Shown here: piece after piece, positions 8,925 to 18,756 of the stretch | How positions within the stretch are numbered: position 1 is the stretch's first letter | Layout of the letters: the number at the start of each line of letters is the position of its first letter | NCBI RefSeq assembly: GCF_005281835.1 | Contig: NZ_RZIS01000017.1 | Span: 1-56,939 of the forward strand | Length of the DNA: 56,939 nucleotides | Origin: Vibrio profundi | GTDB taxonomy: Bacteria; Pseudomonadota; Gammaproteobacteria; Enterobacterales; Vibrionaceae | Direction: 5' to 3' | Translations under genes and position numbers: made by a program | Notes under the pieces: model-generated | What the model was told of the DNA's origin: nothing | The model's database searches: none | What the model saw: the letters and a program-made list of their open reading frames with translations, nothing else

Positions 8925-10178
8925 TTGGATTACTTCAACTATCAGGATGATGGCCAGCTTTGGGCTGAGGACGTCGCACTTTCACAACTAGCAGAGCAAT
9001 ACGGCACACCATTGTACGTGTATTCTCGTGCAACCTTAGAGCGCCATTGGAACGCATTTGATTCTTCTGTAGGCGAACACCCGCATCTTGTCTGTTACGC
9101 TGTTAAAGCGAACTCAAACTTAGGTGTCCTAAATACACTGGCTCGTTTGGGATCTGGCTTTGATATCGTATCTGGCGGTGAGTTAGAGCGCGTGATCGCG
9201 GCAGGCGGTGAAGCATCGAAGGTTGTATTTTCTGGTGTCGGCAAAACAGAAGCGGAAATGAAACGCGCATTGGAGCTGAAGATTAAGTGTTTCAATGTTG
9301 AATCTGAGCCTGAATTAGAGCGCCTGAACAAGGTAGCGGGTGAGCTTGGAGTCAAAGCGCCAATTTCTCTGCGTATTAACCCAGATGTTGATGCAAAAAC
9401 TCACCCTTATATTTCTACTGGTTTACGTGATAATAAATTTGGTATTGCGTTTGACCGTGCACCTGCGGTGTACAAATTCGCGCAAAGCTTAGAGAACTTA
9501 AACGTTCAAGGTATTGATTGCCATATCGGCTCTCAGCTAACGGACATTGAACCGTTTATTGATGCGACCGATCGTTTACTTGCGTTGATCGATCAGCTTA
9601 AAGCGGACGGTGTGAATATTTCTCACCTTGATGTTGGTGGCGGCTTAGGCGTTGTATATCGTGATGAATTGCCTCCTCAGCCATCAGACTACGCGAAGGC
9701 TCTACTTGCACGCTTAGAGAATCACTCTGATCTAGAGCTTATTTTCGAACCTGGCCGAGCGATTGCTGCGAACGCTGGTGTACTATTGACGAAAGTTGAG
9801 TTCCTCAAGCCGACTGAGCATAAGAATTTCGCTATCATTGATGCAGCAATGAATGACTTAATGCGCCCAGCGCTATATCAAGCGTGGCAAGACATCGTGC
9901 CTGTGAATCCTCGTCAGGGTGAAGCCGTGACTTACGACTTAGTGGGCCCAATTTGTGAAACGGGTGATTTCCTCGGTAAAGATCGTGACCTAGTTCTTGA
10001 GCAGGGTGATTTGCTTGCGGTTCGTTCTGCTGGTGCTTATGGCTTCGCGATGTCATCCAACTACAACTCTCGCTCACGAGCGGCGGAAGTGATGGTCGAT
10101 GGCAACAAAACTCATTTGGTTCGCCAGCGCGAAGAGCTATCGAGCTTGTGGGAACTTGAAAACATTCTTCCGGAGTAA
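8925..10178 (+). CDS. lysA: Diaminopimelate decarboxylase
   Basis: 417 residues. The PLP-dependent fold III enzyme makes L-lysine from meso-diaminopimelate. The PLP Lys is at about 61 in CYAVKANSN. The glycine-rich phosphate-binding stretch LDVGGGLG and the dimer-interface active-site motif CETGDFLG are both present. The start is a TTG after AAGGGA at good spacing. It is followed after 11 bp by dapF, joining consecutive enzymes of the diaminopimelate-lysine branch. Confidence 0.97.
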   Translation: MDYFNYQDDGQLWAEDVALSQLAEQYGTPLYVYSRATLERHWNAFDSSVGEHPHLVCYAVKANSNLGVLNTLARLGSGFDIVSGGELERVIAAGGEASKVVFSGVGKTEAEMKRALELKIKCFNVESEPELERLNKVAGELGVKAPISLRINPDVDAKTHPYISTGLRDNKFGIAFDRAPAVYKFAQSLENLNVQGIDCHIGSQLTDIEPFIDATDRLLALIDQLKADGVNISHLDVGGGLGVVYRDELPPQPSDYAKALLARLENHSDLELIFEPGRAIAANAGVLLTKVEFLKPTEHKNFAIIDAAMNDLMRPALYQAWQDIVPVNPRQGEAVTYDLVGPICETGDFLGKDRDLVLEQGDLLAVRSAGAYGFAMSSNYNSRSRAAEVMVDGNKTHLVRQREELSSLWELENILPE

Positions 10179-10189
10179 TTTGAAGCGTT

Positions 10190-11020
10190 ATGCATTTCCA
10201 CTTTTCTAAAATGCATGGTTTGGGTAATGATTTCATGGTTGTGGACTGCATTACTCAAAACATATTCTTTTCCCCTGATTTGATCCGCCGCTTGGCGGAT
10301 CGACATACAGGCGTAGGCTTTGACCAGTTATTAGTGGTTGAAGCCCCTTACGATCCCGAAACCGATTTCCACTATCGTATTTTCAATGCCGACGGCAGCG
10401 AAGTTGAACAATGTGGGAACGGCGCTCGTTGTTTTGCTCGCTTTGTAAGAATGAAAGGTCTTACAAACAAATACAGCATCAATGTCAGTACGAAAAAAGG
10501 CAAAATGGTACTGAAGATTGAAGACAACGACCAAATCACGGTCAACATGGGTGTACCGGAATTCGAGCCAAGTAAGATTCCATTCAAGGCTAAGCAGTCT
10601 GAAAAAACGTACATCTTGCGTACTGATGAGCACACCTTGTTCTGTGGTGCAGTAAGCATGGGGAATCCGCATGTAGTAACGGTCGTTGACGACGTAGACA
10701 CTGCGGACGTAGACACGCTTGGGCCGCTGTTAGAGTCTCATGAGCGTTTCCCTGAGCGCGTGAATGCTGGGTTTATGCAGGTTGTTAGCCGTGATGAAGT
10801 TCGCTTGCGCGTATATGAACGTGGTGCGGGTGAAACTCAAGCTTGTGGTAGCGGCGCCTGTGGCGCGGTTGCGGTTGGCATTCTACAAGGTTTGCTGGCG
10901 GAAAACGTTAAGGTGAGCTTGCCTGGTGGTGATTTAAGCATTAGCTGGCAAGGTCCTGGAAAACCGCTATTCATGACTGGCCCAGCAACGCACGTCTTCG
11001 ATGGTCAATTGTCTTGTTAG
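10190..11020 (+). CDS. dapF: Diaminopimelate epimerase
   Basis: 276 residues. The cofactor-independent epimerase converts LL- to meso-diaminopimelate for peptidoglycan and lysine. The two catalytic Cys are at about 75 (EQCGNGARC) and 219 (QACGSGACG). It sits in lysA-dapF-DUF484-xerC-yigB, the same order as dapF-yigA-xerC-yigB in E. coli. Confidence 0.98.
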   Translation: MHFHFSKMHGLGNDFMVVDCITQNIFFSPDLIRRLADRHTGVGFDQLLVVEAPYDPETDFHYRIFNADGSEVEQCGNGARCFARFVRMKGLTNKYSINVSTKKGKMVLKIEDNDQITVNMGVPEFEPSKIPFKAKQSEKTYILRTDEHTLFCGAVSMGNPHVVTVVDDVDTADVDTLGPLLESHERFPERVNAGFMQVVSRDEVRLRVYERGAGETQACGSGACGAVAVGILQGLLAENVKVSLPGGDLSISWQGPGKPLFMTGPATHVFDGQLSC

Positions 11021-11048
11021 TATTAATGAAAAACAGAAAGGAATGGTT

Positions 11049-11753
11049 TTGTCGTACGTAGAAGCAGATGCCCTTACCGCAGAAGTTGTTGCTGAGTATT
11101 TGCGTGATAATCCCGATTTCTTCCAGCAGCGTAGTGAACTTGTTGATCGTTTATCGATTAATAACCAAGAGCAAGGCGCAGTGTCGTTGGTGGAGGTGCA
11201 ATTGAAGCGCCAACGTCAACGTATTGAAGAGCTAGAAGAAGAAATTACCAGCTTGATGTCGTTAGCGGCCAATAACGATAAAACCTTTTACGAATTTATG
11301 GAGCTTCAAGATCAGATCTTACAATGTGATGATTTCTTGCAAGTTGTGAAGGCAGTAGAAGTGAAAGCGAAAGATTTAGGTCTACGTGCTTTTGTTAAGG
11401 TACTTTCCCAAAATTCAGGTTGTTACTCGTTAGATAAAGAAAGCCTGCAGCGTTTTTCGACTAATCATTTGAATGGTAAAGACGCGTATTTGGGACGATT
11501 ACGTAAAGTCGATCGTGAGAGTTTATTTGGCGAAGGCAACAGCCCGGAGCTAGGCTCTTATGTAGTGATGCCGTTAGTGAAGCAATCCACTTTAGGCTTG
11601 TTGGCGTTTTCAAGTGAAGATGGCGGTCATTTTCAACCGTACATGGATACTTTGTTTTTACGTCATTTGGCTCTTGTGGTAGCGCACTTGGCAAATTCTT
11701 TACCTTGGCAGAGCTCAAATGAATCCAGCACCCAATACTCCACTTCCGGCTAG
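11049..11753 (+). CDS. DUF484 family protein (YigA-like, GAF-like fold)
   Basis: About 234 residues. The N-terminal part (VVAEYLRDNPDFFQQ) and SLVEVQLKRQRQRIEELEEE, a coiled coil around residues 50-80, are typical of DUF484. A GAF-like C-terminal domain follows. It has the genomic position of E. coli yigA, between dapF and xerC; the function is unknown. AAAGGA at 11037-11042 abuts an ATG at 11043 but is well spaced for the TTG at 11049, which I prefer; the ATG adds two residues. The 3' end overlaps xerC by 35 bp. Confidence 0.9.
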   Translation: MSYVEADALTAEVVAEYLRDNPDFFQQRSELVDRLSINNQEQGAVSLVEVQLKRQRQRIEELEEEITSLMSLAANNDKTFYEFMELQDQILQCDDFLQVVKAVEVKAKDLGLRAFVKVLSQNSGCYSLDKESLQRFSTNHLNGKDAYLGRLRKVDRESLFGEGNSPELGSYVVMPLVKQSTLGLLAFSSEDGGHFQPYMDTLFLRHLALVVAHLANSLPWQSSNESSTQYSTSG

Positions 11754-12654
11754 CTTACAAAAGCCTCTTGAGCGCTTCTATGAATATTTACGAAGCGAAA
11801 AGGGGCTAAGTCTTCATACGCAAAGAAATTACCGTCAACAGCTTGAAACCATGGCAAGTCACTTAGTGTCTCTCGGGTTGAAAGACTGGGGGCAAGTGGA
11901 CGCAGCTTGGGTTCGTCAGTTGGCGAGTAAAGGCATGCGTGATGGCATGAAAGCCAGCAGCATTGCGACACGTTTATCTTCGCTACGTAGCTTCTTTGAC
12001 TTTTTAGTGTTGCGTGGCGTCATGAGTGCTAACCCAGCCAAAGGCGTATCAGCACCACGTAAGCAAAGACCTTTACCCAAAAACCTTGATGTTGATGAAG
12101 TCGGTCAATTACTCGAAGTGAACGAAGATGATCCACTTTCTGTGCGTGATCGCGCAATGATGGAAGTCATGTATGGCGCTGGCTTGCGATTGGCAGAGCT
12201 GGTGGGCATCAATGTGAAGGACATTAGTGCAAGCCAAGGTGAAATTCGAGTGATTGGTAAAGGGGACAAGGAGCGTAAAGCACCATTTTCTGGTCAAGCT
12301 GAAGAATGGGTCGCTAAATGGCTTAAAGTACGCAGCAGCCTAGCGCACCCAGACGAAGTAGCACTGTTTGTCTCTAAACTTGGCACGCGCATTTCTCATC
12401 GCAGTGTGCAAAAACGCATGGAAGAGTGGGGAAAGAAGCAGGCGGTCGCGAGTCATATCAGCCCGCACAAACTCCGACACTCATTTGCGACTCATATGTT
12501 GGAGTCCAGCCAAAATCTGCGTGCCGTGCAAGAGTTAATGGGACACGAGAATATTTCAACAACTCAAGTGTATACCCATTTAGATTTTCAACATTTAGCG
12601 CAAGCTTACGACCAAGCTCACCCTAGAGCGCGTAAGAAATCCGACAAAGAGTAG
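11719..12654 (+). CDS. xerC: Tyrosine recombinase XerC
   Basis: 311 residues. With XerD it resolves chromosome dimers at dif and can be used by integrative phages in vibrios. The N-terminal SAM-like DNA-binding domain spans about 12-105. The catalytic set is visible: R157 (GAGLRLAE), K181 (GKGDKE), H250 and R253 (HKLRHSFATH), H276 (GHENIS) and the nucleophile Y285 (TQVYTH). The start overlaps DUF484. Confidence 0.97.
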   Translation: MNPAPNTPLPASLQKPLERFYEYLRSEKGLSLHTQRNYRQQLETMASHLVSLGLKDWGQVDAAWVRQLASKGMRDGMKASSIATRLSSLRSFFDFLVLRGVMSANPAKGVSAPRKQRPLPKNLDVDEVGQLLEVNEDDPLSVRDRAMMEVMYGAGLRLAELVGINVKDISASQGEIRVIGKGDKERKAPFSGQAEEWVAKWLKVRSSLAHPDEVALFVSKLGTRISHRSVQKRMEEWGKKQAVASHISPHKLRHSFATHMLESSQNLRAVQELMGHENISTTQVYTHLDFQHLAQAYDQAHPRARKKSDKE

Positions 12655-12662
12655 AATCCTTT

Positions 12663-13379
12663 ATGAAGTTTTACCGTAGCCCGCAACCAATCAAAGCCAT
12701 GACTTTCGATTTGGATGATACGCTTTACGATAACTGGCCGGTGATCGCTCGCGTTGAACGTGAAATGGTTAAATGGTTTCATCGGGCTCACCCTATATCG
12801 GCATCGATGAGCTTTGATTCTTGGCAACAGGTGAAACAACAAGTTTTAGAGCAGCAGCCATTCCTCAAACATGATGTCACACTGTGGCGCCATACTCAGA
12901 TCAAGCACGGTCTGATGCAATTGGGTTATAGCGAGATTCAAGCACAACAAGCCGCTGATGACGGTATTGGACAAGTACTCGTTTTGAGAAATCAAATCGA
13001 CATCCCTCAAGAAACTCACCAAGTGCTAGAACAGTTGAGTCTGGCAATGCCCTTAATTGCGATTACCAATGGTAATGTCGATCCGCACCGTATCGGTTTA
13101 GCTTGTTACTTTCAATCAATCTTGAAAGCAGGGCCTGATGGTAGAGCTAAGCCATACCCTGATATGTTCTTGAAAGCTAAGCAACAATTAGGGTTACCGG
13201 GCGATGCTATTTTGCATGTCGGCGATCATTTAGTCACTGATGTACAAGGGGCTAAGCGCAATGGTTTTCAAGCATGTTGGTTTAATGATGGAAAATTGAA
13301 CTTGCAGCAACATGCTAAAGCGACAACGGTTCCGGATATTGAAATTCACCGATTACCGGAGTTGTTACATTTATTGTAA
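12663..13379 (+). CDS. yigB: HAD-family phosphatase YigB
   Basis: 238 residues. HAD motif I FDLDDTLYD is at about 15-23, with nucleophile D16 and D18. Motif II ITNGN is at about 135, and motif III/IV is near RAKPYPD and VGDHLVTDV. E. coli YigB dephosphorylates 5-amino-6-(5-phospho-ribitylamino)uracil in riboflavin synthesis and helps clear sugar phosphates. It lies 8 bp after xerC as in E. coli. No terminator is obvious before the next gene, 142 bp on. Confidence 0.93.
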   Translation: MKFYRSPQPIKAMTFDLDDTLYDNWPVIARVEREMVKWFHRAHPISASMSFDSWQQVKQQVLEQQPFLKHDVTLWRHTQIKHGLMQLGYSEIQAQQAADDGIGQVLVLRNQIDIPQETHQVLEQLSLAMPLIAITNGNVDPHRIGLACYFQSILKAGPDGRAKPYPDMFLKAKQQLGLPGDAILHVGDHLVTDVQGAKRNGFQACWFNDGKLNLQQHAKATTVPDIEIHRLPELLHLL

Positions 13380-13521
13380 TAAGTCGCATTTGGAGATATG
13401 AATTGGTACAGTTAAAGGGAATGTTAGTTAGTAACATTCTTTTGGCTTACCCACTTGAAAGCATAAAATAACAAAAGTGTGGAAGCCGGAGCGTCAGTAA
13501 TTCTGTTATACAAGGTTAAGC

Positions 13522-16014
13522 ATGCAAACCTCCACATTTTTGGCTCATACTGAAGAACTTCTCGCGTCTCAATTGACTGCACGTGATTGGAATCGTGACC
13601 ACAACTATTTAGTCCAGTTGTTTTCGACTCAGCCAGCTGAAATAGCGCAGCGCTTTGCTCATCTCCTGCTTGTAAACCTCCCCAATGTTACCGTTATCGG
13701 TCAAAGCGCCACTCATCTTATTCGTGATAACCAATTGGAAGCCTCTGGAACCTTAGTGGTGATCAGCGAGTTTTGCGAAAGTGAGATCACGGCTGCGGCT
13801 CAAGAATTCAGTCATCAACCAGAATTAGATAGCCATGCGCTGGTGGATGCACTTTGCCTAACCCAAGACAGTAAAGCGGTGATTAGTTTTAGCGCTCAAG
13901 TGGATGGGCGTGATTACCCAATTTATTCAGCCTTTGACCACTTGGCTAACCTGCTACCTGTCGCTGGCGGCTTATGTAAGTCCAACAAACACGGTTGTTG
14001 GGTGATGCTCAATGAAAACACCTATGAGCAAGCGTGCGTGGCGGTTGCATTACATAATCCTAATTTGAAAGTATGGACGGGTGCGTACTCGGAGTGGAAC
14101 CCTATTGGGATGAAGCACCGCGTGACGCATGCAGTAGGTAAACGCCTATATTCGCTGAATAACACTCCGGCTTATGAAGTCTTCAAACATTACTTAGCGG
14201 ATGGACAGGACTTACCTTTCGAACAGCTTAAAAACTTCCCGCTGTATCGTGAGTCGGGCATCAAGAAAGGGGTGTCGACAGCGCTCAATATCCTGCCTGA
14301 TGGCAGTATTGAATTTGATAAAGAGTGGCAGGTGGGGGAAGAAACGCAATTTTGCTACAGCCACCCATCGTTAACCGTTGAAAAAGTTCGTCATGGTGCT
14401 GAACTATTGACGATGCGCCAGCCTGAGTCAGTCATGATTTATAACTGTGCGTCGCGTTTGGATTTTCTCGATGGCAGCACTGAGCTTAAACCTTTTGAAG
14501 GTGTCACCAATACCGCTGGGGTGTATTGCATGGGGGAGTTATCTCTTCAAGGCAATAAACAAGAGATCTTGCACCACAGCTTGACCTATTTAGCGCTTCG
14601 AGAGTCGCATGAGCTGCCTGAGTTCAATCGCTTACAACTCAATACCGAATTGACCGTTTCACCGCTGTTAAACTTAGTACGCAATGCGATCGTCGACTTA
14701 GATACCATGAATGCGGAAATGGAGCATAAGCTGCATAAACAGGCGCAAAAACTGACGGACAGTTACCGCTACGATACCCGTACTGGGTTACCCAACCGTA
14801 TTGCGCTGAAAGAGCGTCTGACCAAAATTAATGCTCGTGAGCACCTATTAACTTTAAAGCTAACCAATTTTAATCAGGTCAATGAGAAATACGGTTATCA
14901 GGTAGGTGATCAACTGCTAATGGATTTGTCGACTCATTTCCAAGGACGTTTAGACATGCGTTTAGGCAGCCATGCCTCGATTGGTTTATACAGTATTGGC
15001 GTGGGCGAGTGGGCGATCATTTTTACCGCCAGCACTGACAGCGAATTTATTAAGCAGCAGTTTGTCCGTTTTGCTGATGCCATTGAGCACATTAATTTTG
15101 AGCCGTATGGGCTATCAGATGTGGATTACCTGTCGGTTTCCCTATGTGGCGGGCTAGCCAGCCGCTGTGACTTCATGGATGACAGCGGTGATGACTTGTT
15201 GCTTAAAGCCATTGAAGCGCGTCGCTATGGGGTGAGAAATAACACTCACATTACCAATGCGAAAGACATTCAAGTGAGTGAAGAAGACCGCAAAGAACAA
15301 CTAGGTTGGCTCAGTTGCGTCAGCCGAGCGATTTTGGATCAAAAAATCATTGCTTATAGTCAGCCGATCGTGGCTTCTCATACCCATGAGTTGGTATCAC
15401 AAGAGTGTTTAGTGCGTATCTTGGAGGAGGATGGCTCGATTATTTCACCGGGGCAGTTCTTACCTATTATTGAAGACACGCACTTATATACGCGCCTTAG
15501 TCGCCATATGATTAAGAATACCTTGGACTACATGGCGGATAAACAAGGTGCTTTTTCAATTAACTTATCGCCACAAGATCTGCTGAGCGATCGCACTTTA
15601 GAAATCTTAGAGTCTTCGATAAGTAAGTTGAATGACCCAAGCCGGCTTGGCTTAGAAGTACTTGAGTCTGAGCAAATTAAAGATTACGGGCGCATGATAG
15701 AAGTGTGTAACCACTTTCGTTCATTGGGCGCTCGCATCATTGTGGATGACTTTGGTTCGGGTTATTCCAACATTGATGAAATCATTAAGCTGGAACCACA
15801 GATCATTAAGCTTGATGGCAGCTTGATCCGTAATGTGGATCAAGACCTTAAGCAGCGTAAGATCGCGTCTCAGTTAGTGCAGCTGTGTCAGGTGTTTAAC
15901 GCTAAAACTATCGCTGAATTTGTTCATAACCAAGAAGTGTGCAGTATTGTTGAACAGATGGGCGTGGATTACCTGCAAGGCTACCACTTAGGTAAGCCAA
16001 CACGCTTGTACTAA
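13522..16014 (+). CDS. FIST-GGDEF-EAL signalling protein, copy 1
   Basis: 830 residues, no transmembrane segment seen. Order: a FIST N-terminal sensory domain (about 25-215), FIST C-terminal domain (about 220-365), a short helix, GGDEF-like domain (about 410-575) and EAL domain (about 595-828). The GGDEF signature is replaced by GVGEW (493-497), so cyclase activity is unlikely. The EAL catalytic set is kept: E628 (ECLVR), N681, E712, D742 and D743 (VDDFGSGYSN), K763, E799 and Q819. It is probably a cytosolic c-di-GMP phosphodiesterase gated by a small ligand; FIST domains are thought to bind amino-acid-like molecules. Start codon supported by AAGG upstream. I recall a V. cholerae protein of this type at the same position (VC0130). 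Confidence 0.9.
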   Translation: MQTSTFLAHTEELLASQLTARDWNRDHNYLVQLFSTQPAEIAQRFAHLLLVNLPNVTVIGQSATHLIRDNQLEASGTLVVISEFCESEITAAAQEFSHQPELDSHALVDALCLTQDSKAVISFSAQVDGRDYPIYSAFDHLANLLPVAGGLCKSNKHGCWVMLNENTYEQACVAVALHNPNLKVWTGAYSEWNPIGMKHRVTHAVGKRLYSLNNTPAYEVFKHYLADGQDLPFEQLKNFPLYRESGIKKGVSTALNILPDGSIEFDKEWQVGEETQFCYSHPSLTVEKVRHGAELLTMRQPESVMIYNCASRLDFLDGSTELKPFEGVTNTAGVYCMGELSLQGNKQEILHHSLTYLALRESHELPEFNRLQLNTELTVSPLLNLVRNAIVDLDTMNAEMEHKLHKQAQKLTDSYRYDTRTGLPNRIALKERLTKINAREHLLTLKLTNFNQVNEKYGYQVGDQLLMDLSTHFQGRLDMRLGSHASIGLYSIGVGEWAIIFTASTDSEFIKQQFVRFADAIEHINFEPYGLSDVDYLSVSLCGGLASRCDFMDDSGDDLLLKAIEARRYGVRNNTHITNAKDIQVSEEDRKEQLGWLSCVSRAILDQKIIAYSQPIVASHTHELVSQECLVRILEEDGSIISPGQFLPIIEDTHLYTRLSRHMIKNTLDYMADKQGAFSINLSPQDLLSDRTLEILESSISKLNDPSRLGLEVLESEQIKDYGRMIEVCNHFRSLGARIIVDDFGSGYSNIDEIIKLEPQIIKLDGSLIRNVDQDLKQRKIASQLVQLCQVFNAKTIAEFVHNQEVCSIVEQMGVDYLQGYHLGKPTRLY

Positions 16015-16149
16015 TAGCTGATACTGAATTGGCTGCATATTGGCTCGCGATGAGCTCACATATTTTGTAAATCCGAAAGGCTTATCCGTGCAAAGTGGAT
16101 AAATTGCGAGCAATATATATTACCATTAGCCCTAGCAATTAATGCGAAT

Positions 16150-18633
16150 ATGCAGTCTCTTTCCATATTGATACAAGATTTCGACCAGCTCGAAATAGAG
16201 TTAAATAAGGTTGCTTTTCATGCTCATGAACGGTTACTTATTCAGCTGTTTTCTTCGTATTCGACTCAGCAAGTGGAACGAGCTAGCCATGCAATTCAAT
16301 CACATTTTCCTTATGCAGTAGTCATTGGCAGTAGTGCGAATCATTTTATCTGCCAAGGTGAAATTAAGCATCAAGGCTTATATCTAGTCATCACTCAATT
16401 CCAATCTGTATCGCTTTCTTCCGCTATCGTGCATTACTCGCAAGATCTTACACAAGACAGCGTTGAGCTATATCGTCAACTGGATTGCTCAGAGGCGACG
16501 CAATCTATTATCTGTTTTGCAGACCGAATGAGTGTCGACAAAGTCGATTTGTTCTCGGCGTTTAATCAGTCAGAGTTTGATATTCCGATTGCAGGTGGCG
16601 CATCGACCATAACCGACCACGGACGTTGGGTCATGTTAAATGGCCAATGTGTCGAAAATGCCTGTGTGGCAGTGAGTCTTATTAGTGATGAGTTATCGGT
16701 TTGGACTGGGCATTACACCGAATGGAATCCCATTGGTAAAACCTTCCGAGTCACTTCGGCTGATGGGCACACCATCCATTCTCTTGATAATACACCAGTA
16801 AAAGAAGTCTACGATCGCTACTTAGCCGATGGTGGCAATGTGCCTATGGAGCAGTTGCCAAACTTCCCATTGATGGTAGGGGAACCCAAAGAGCAAAACA
16901 TTTTCTTACCTTTGATACTGCATGGCGAAAGTTCGATCGAGTTCAACGGTCGCTTTAACACTGGTGATGAAGTCCGGTTTTGCTATGACCATCCTTCATT
17001 AACACTGGAGCAACTGCGGTTAGGCATGCAGCAAATGGCGCCTTCGGCACCGGAGCACTTCTTTGTCTATAACTGTACTTCGCGTATTGATTTCATTGAA
17101 GACAATCAAGAAGTAGAGATCATTCAAGAGCTCGCCAATTGCTATGGTGTTTACTGTATGGGAGAGCTGTACTTTGATAATGGTCAGCAGCGAATTTTAC
17201 ACCATAGCCTTACGTATCTTGCCCTTAGGGAAGGTGAAGTAACGGCCAATACCCCGCAGTTAGCTCGCCCTAAAATTAATACCATCACGCCGTTGTTTTC
17301 TCTGATTCGAAATGCTCTGTTAGATGTGGATGACGTCAATCAAAGTATGGTCAACAAGATCCAGCAGCAGGCTAATGACTTGACGGCCAGTTATCGTATC
17401 GATCGCCGTACAGGCTTACCCAATCGCAGTGTCTTACGTGAAAAGCTTGTAAAGATGAGTTCGGCGAGCCACTTGCTGACTTTAAAAGTGACCAACTTCG
17501 GTCAGATTAATGAGAAATATGGCTATCCTGTTGGCGACAAGTTGCTCAAGGATTTAAGCGAGTATTTTCAAGTCATCTTGTTGAACCATTTTATCGAAGG
17601 TTGCCAGCTATATAGCATTGGCGTGGGGGAGTGGGCGATAGTCTTTAAGACTTCTGCAAGTGATGCTTACATTCACCAGTTGTTCTCGCAATTTGCTGAT
17701 CAAATTGAACATGTAAACTTTGAACCGCTAGGTTTGCCAGATATCGATTACCTTTCAGTATCTGTGTGTGGTGGTTTAGTCAGTCGTTGCGATTTCCCGA
17801 ATGAATCGATTGATGACTTGTTACTGAAATCCATAGAAGCGCGTCGCTACGCTGTTAGCCATAATAAACACCTAGCGAATGCCCGTACTCTGAAGAAGCT
17901 GGATCAAAATCGACAAGAGCAATTGGGTTGGCTGTCGTGCGTTAGCCGAGCGGTACTACACCAAAATGTCGTTGCGTGTGCACAACCGATCGTAGCAGCA
18001 GGCTCACATGAAGTGGAAAGCTTAGAGTGTTTAGTTCGTATTGAAGAGGACGGGATGATTATCCCGCCAGGAAAATTCCTCCCTATCATAGAAGGCACAC
18101 ACCTCTACACGCGTTTAAGCCGCCAGATGATTTCGCGTACGTTTGACTACATGAGTCAAACCACAGATTCGTTCTCGATAAATTTGTCTCCTCAAGATTT
18201 AATTAATGAGAAAACCCTGCAGCATCTCGAAGCTTCGATAAAGAAAATCAGTCACCCTCAACGGATTGGGTTGGAAGTTCTCGAAACAGAGCAAATCAAA
18301 GACTATGGCCGCATGATTGAAGTGTGTAACCACTTTAGAGAGTTAGGTGTGAGTATCGTTGTTGATGACTTTGGATCGGGTTATTCAAATATCGATGAAA
18401 TCATTAAGCTTGAACCACAAGTGATTAAGCTTGATGGCAGCCTGATTAAAAATATCGACCAAGATGTAAAACAAAGAAAGATTGCCCAACAGCTAGTTAG
18501 CTTATGCCAGATCCTCAATGCCAAAACCGTTGCTGAGTTTGTCCATAACCAAGAAATTTGTCAGATAGCTGAAGATATGGGGGTCGACTATTTGCAAGGT
18601 TACTACTTCGGCCAACCGCAACGTATTTTCTAG
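16150..18633 (+). CDS. FIST-GGDEF-EAL signalling protein, copy 2
   Basis: 827 residues with the same architecture as the preceding gene, to which it aligns end to end, so the two arose by tandem duplication. The GGDEF site is again GVGEW. EAL residues are retained (ECLVR, NLSPQ, LEVLE, VDDFGSGYSN, KLDGS, AEFVH, QGY). The EAL half is far more alike between copies than the FIST half, which suggests the copies keep one catalytic output but sense different ligands (inference). No clear ribosome-binding site precedes the ATG, and 135 bp separate the copies, so it may have its own promoter. Confidence 0.88.
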   Translation: MQSLSILIQDFDQLEIELNKVAFHAHERLLIQLFSSYSTQQVERASHAIQSHFPYAVVIGSSANHFICQGEIKHQGLYLVITQFQSVSLSSAIVHYSQDLTQDSVELYRQLDCSEATQSIICFADRMSVDKVDLFSAFNQSEFDIPIAGGASTITDHGRWVMLNGQCVENACVAVSLISDELSVWTGHYTEWNPIGKTFRVTSADGHTIHSLDNTPVKEVYDRYLADGGNVPMEQLPNFPLMVGEPKEQNIFLPLILHGESSIEFNGRFNTGDEVRFCYDHPSLTLEQLRLGMQQMAPSAPEHFFVYNCTSRIDFIEDNQEVEIIQELANCYGVYCMGELYFDNGQQRILHHSLTYLALREGEVTANTPQLARPKINTITPLFSLIRNALLDVDDVNQSMVNKIQQQANDLTASYRIDRRTGLPNRSVLREKLVKMSSASHLLTLKVTNFGQINEKYGYPVGDKLLKDLSEYFQVILLNHFIEGCQLYSIGVGEWAIVFKTSASDAYIHQLFSQFADQIEHVNFEPLGLPDIDYLSVSVCGGLVSRCDFPNESIDDLLLKSIEARRYAVSHNKHLANARTLKKLDQNRQEQLGWLSCVSRAVLHQNVVACAQPIVAAGSHEVESLECLVRIEEDGMIIPPGKFLPIIEGTHLYTRLSRQMISRTFDYMSQTTDSFSINLSPQDLINEKTLQHLEASIKKISHPQRIGLEVLETEQIKDYGRMIEVCNHFRELGVSIVVDDFGSGYSNIDEIIKLEPQVIKLDGSLIKNIDQDVKQRKIAQQLVSLCQILNAKTVAEFVHNQEICQIAEDMGVDYLQGYYFGQPQRIF

Positions 18634-18683
18634 CTCGAAAAGACGAGCGAGCATCGAGGTAAATCTCGATATTTCAAACCATT

Positions 18684-18699
18684 AGTTTCACGTGAAACC
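18684..18699. promoter_or_regulatory. parS-like centromere site (ParB binding)
   Basis: A perfect 14-base palindrome GTTTCACGTGAAAC (18685-18698) lies between the convergent FIST copy 2 and tapT genes. It is the core of the bacterial chromosomal parS consensus (TGTTTCACGTGAAACA), with 14 of 16 positions matched. Chromosome 1 of vibrios carries a few parS1 sites near the origin, consistent with this gene neighbourhood. No second full match was noticed in the window. Confidence 0.8.
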
Positions 18700-18756
18700 A
18701 TTTAATATTGCCCATAGGTTCCGCCTAAATGAGCCGATTGAATTGGCTCATCCAGC

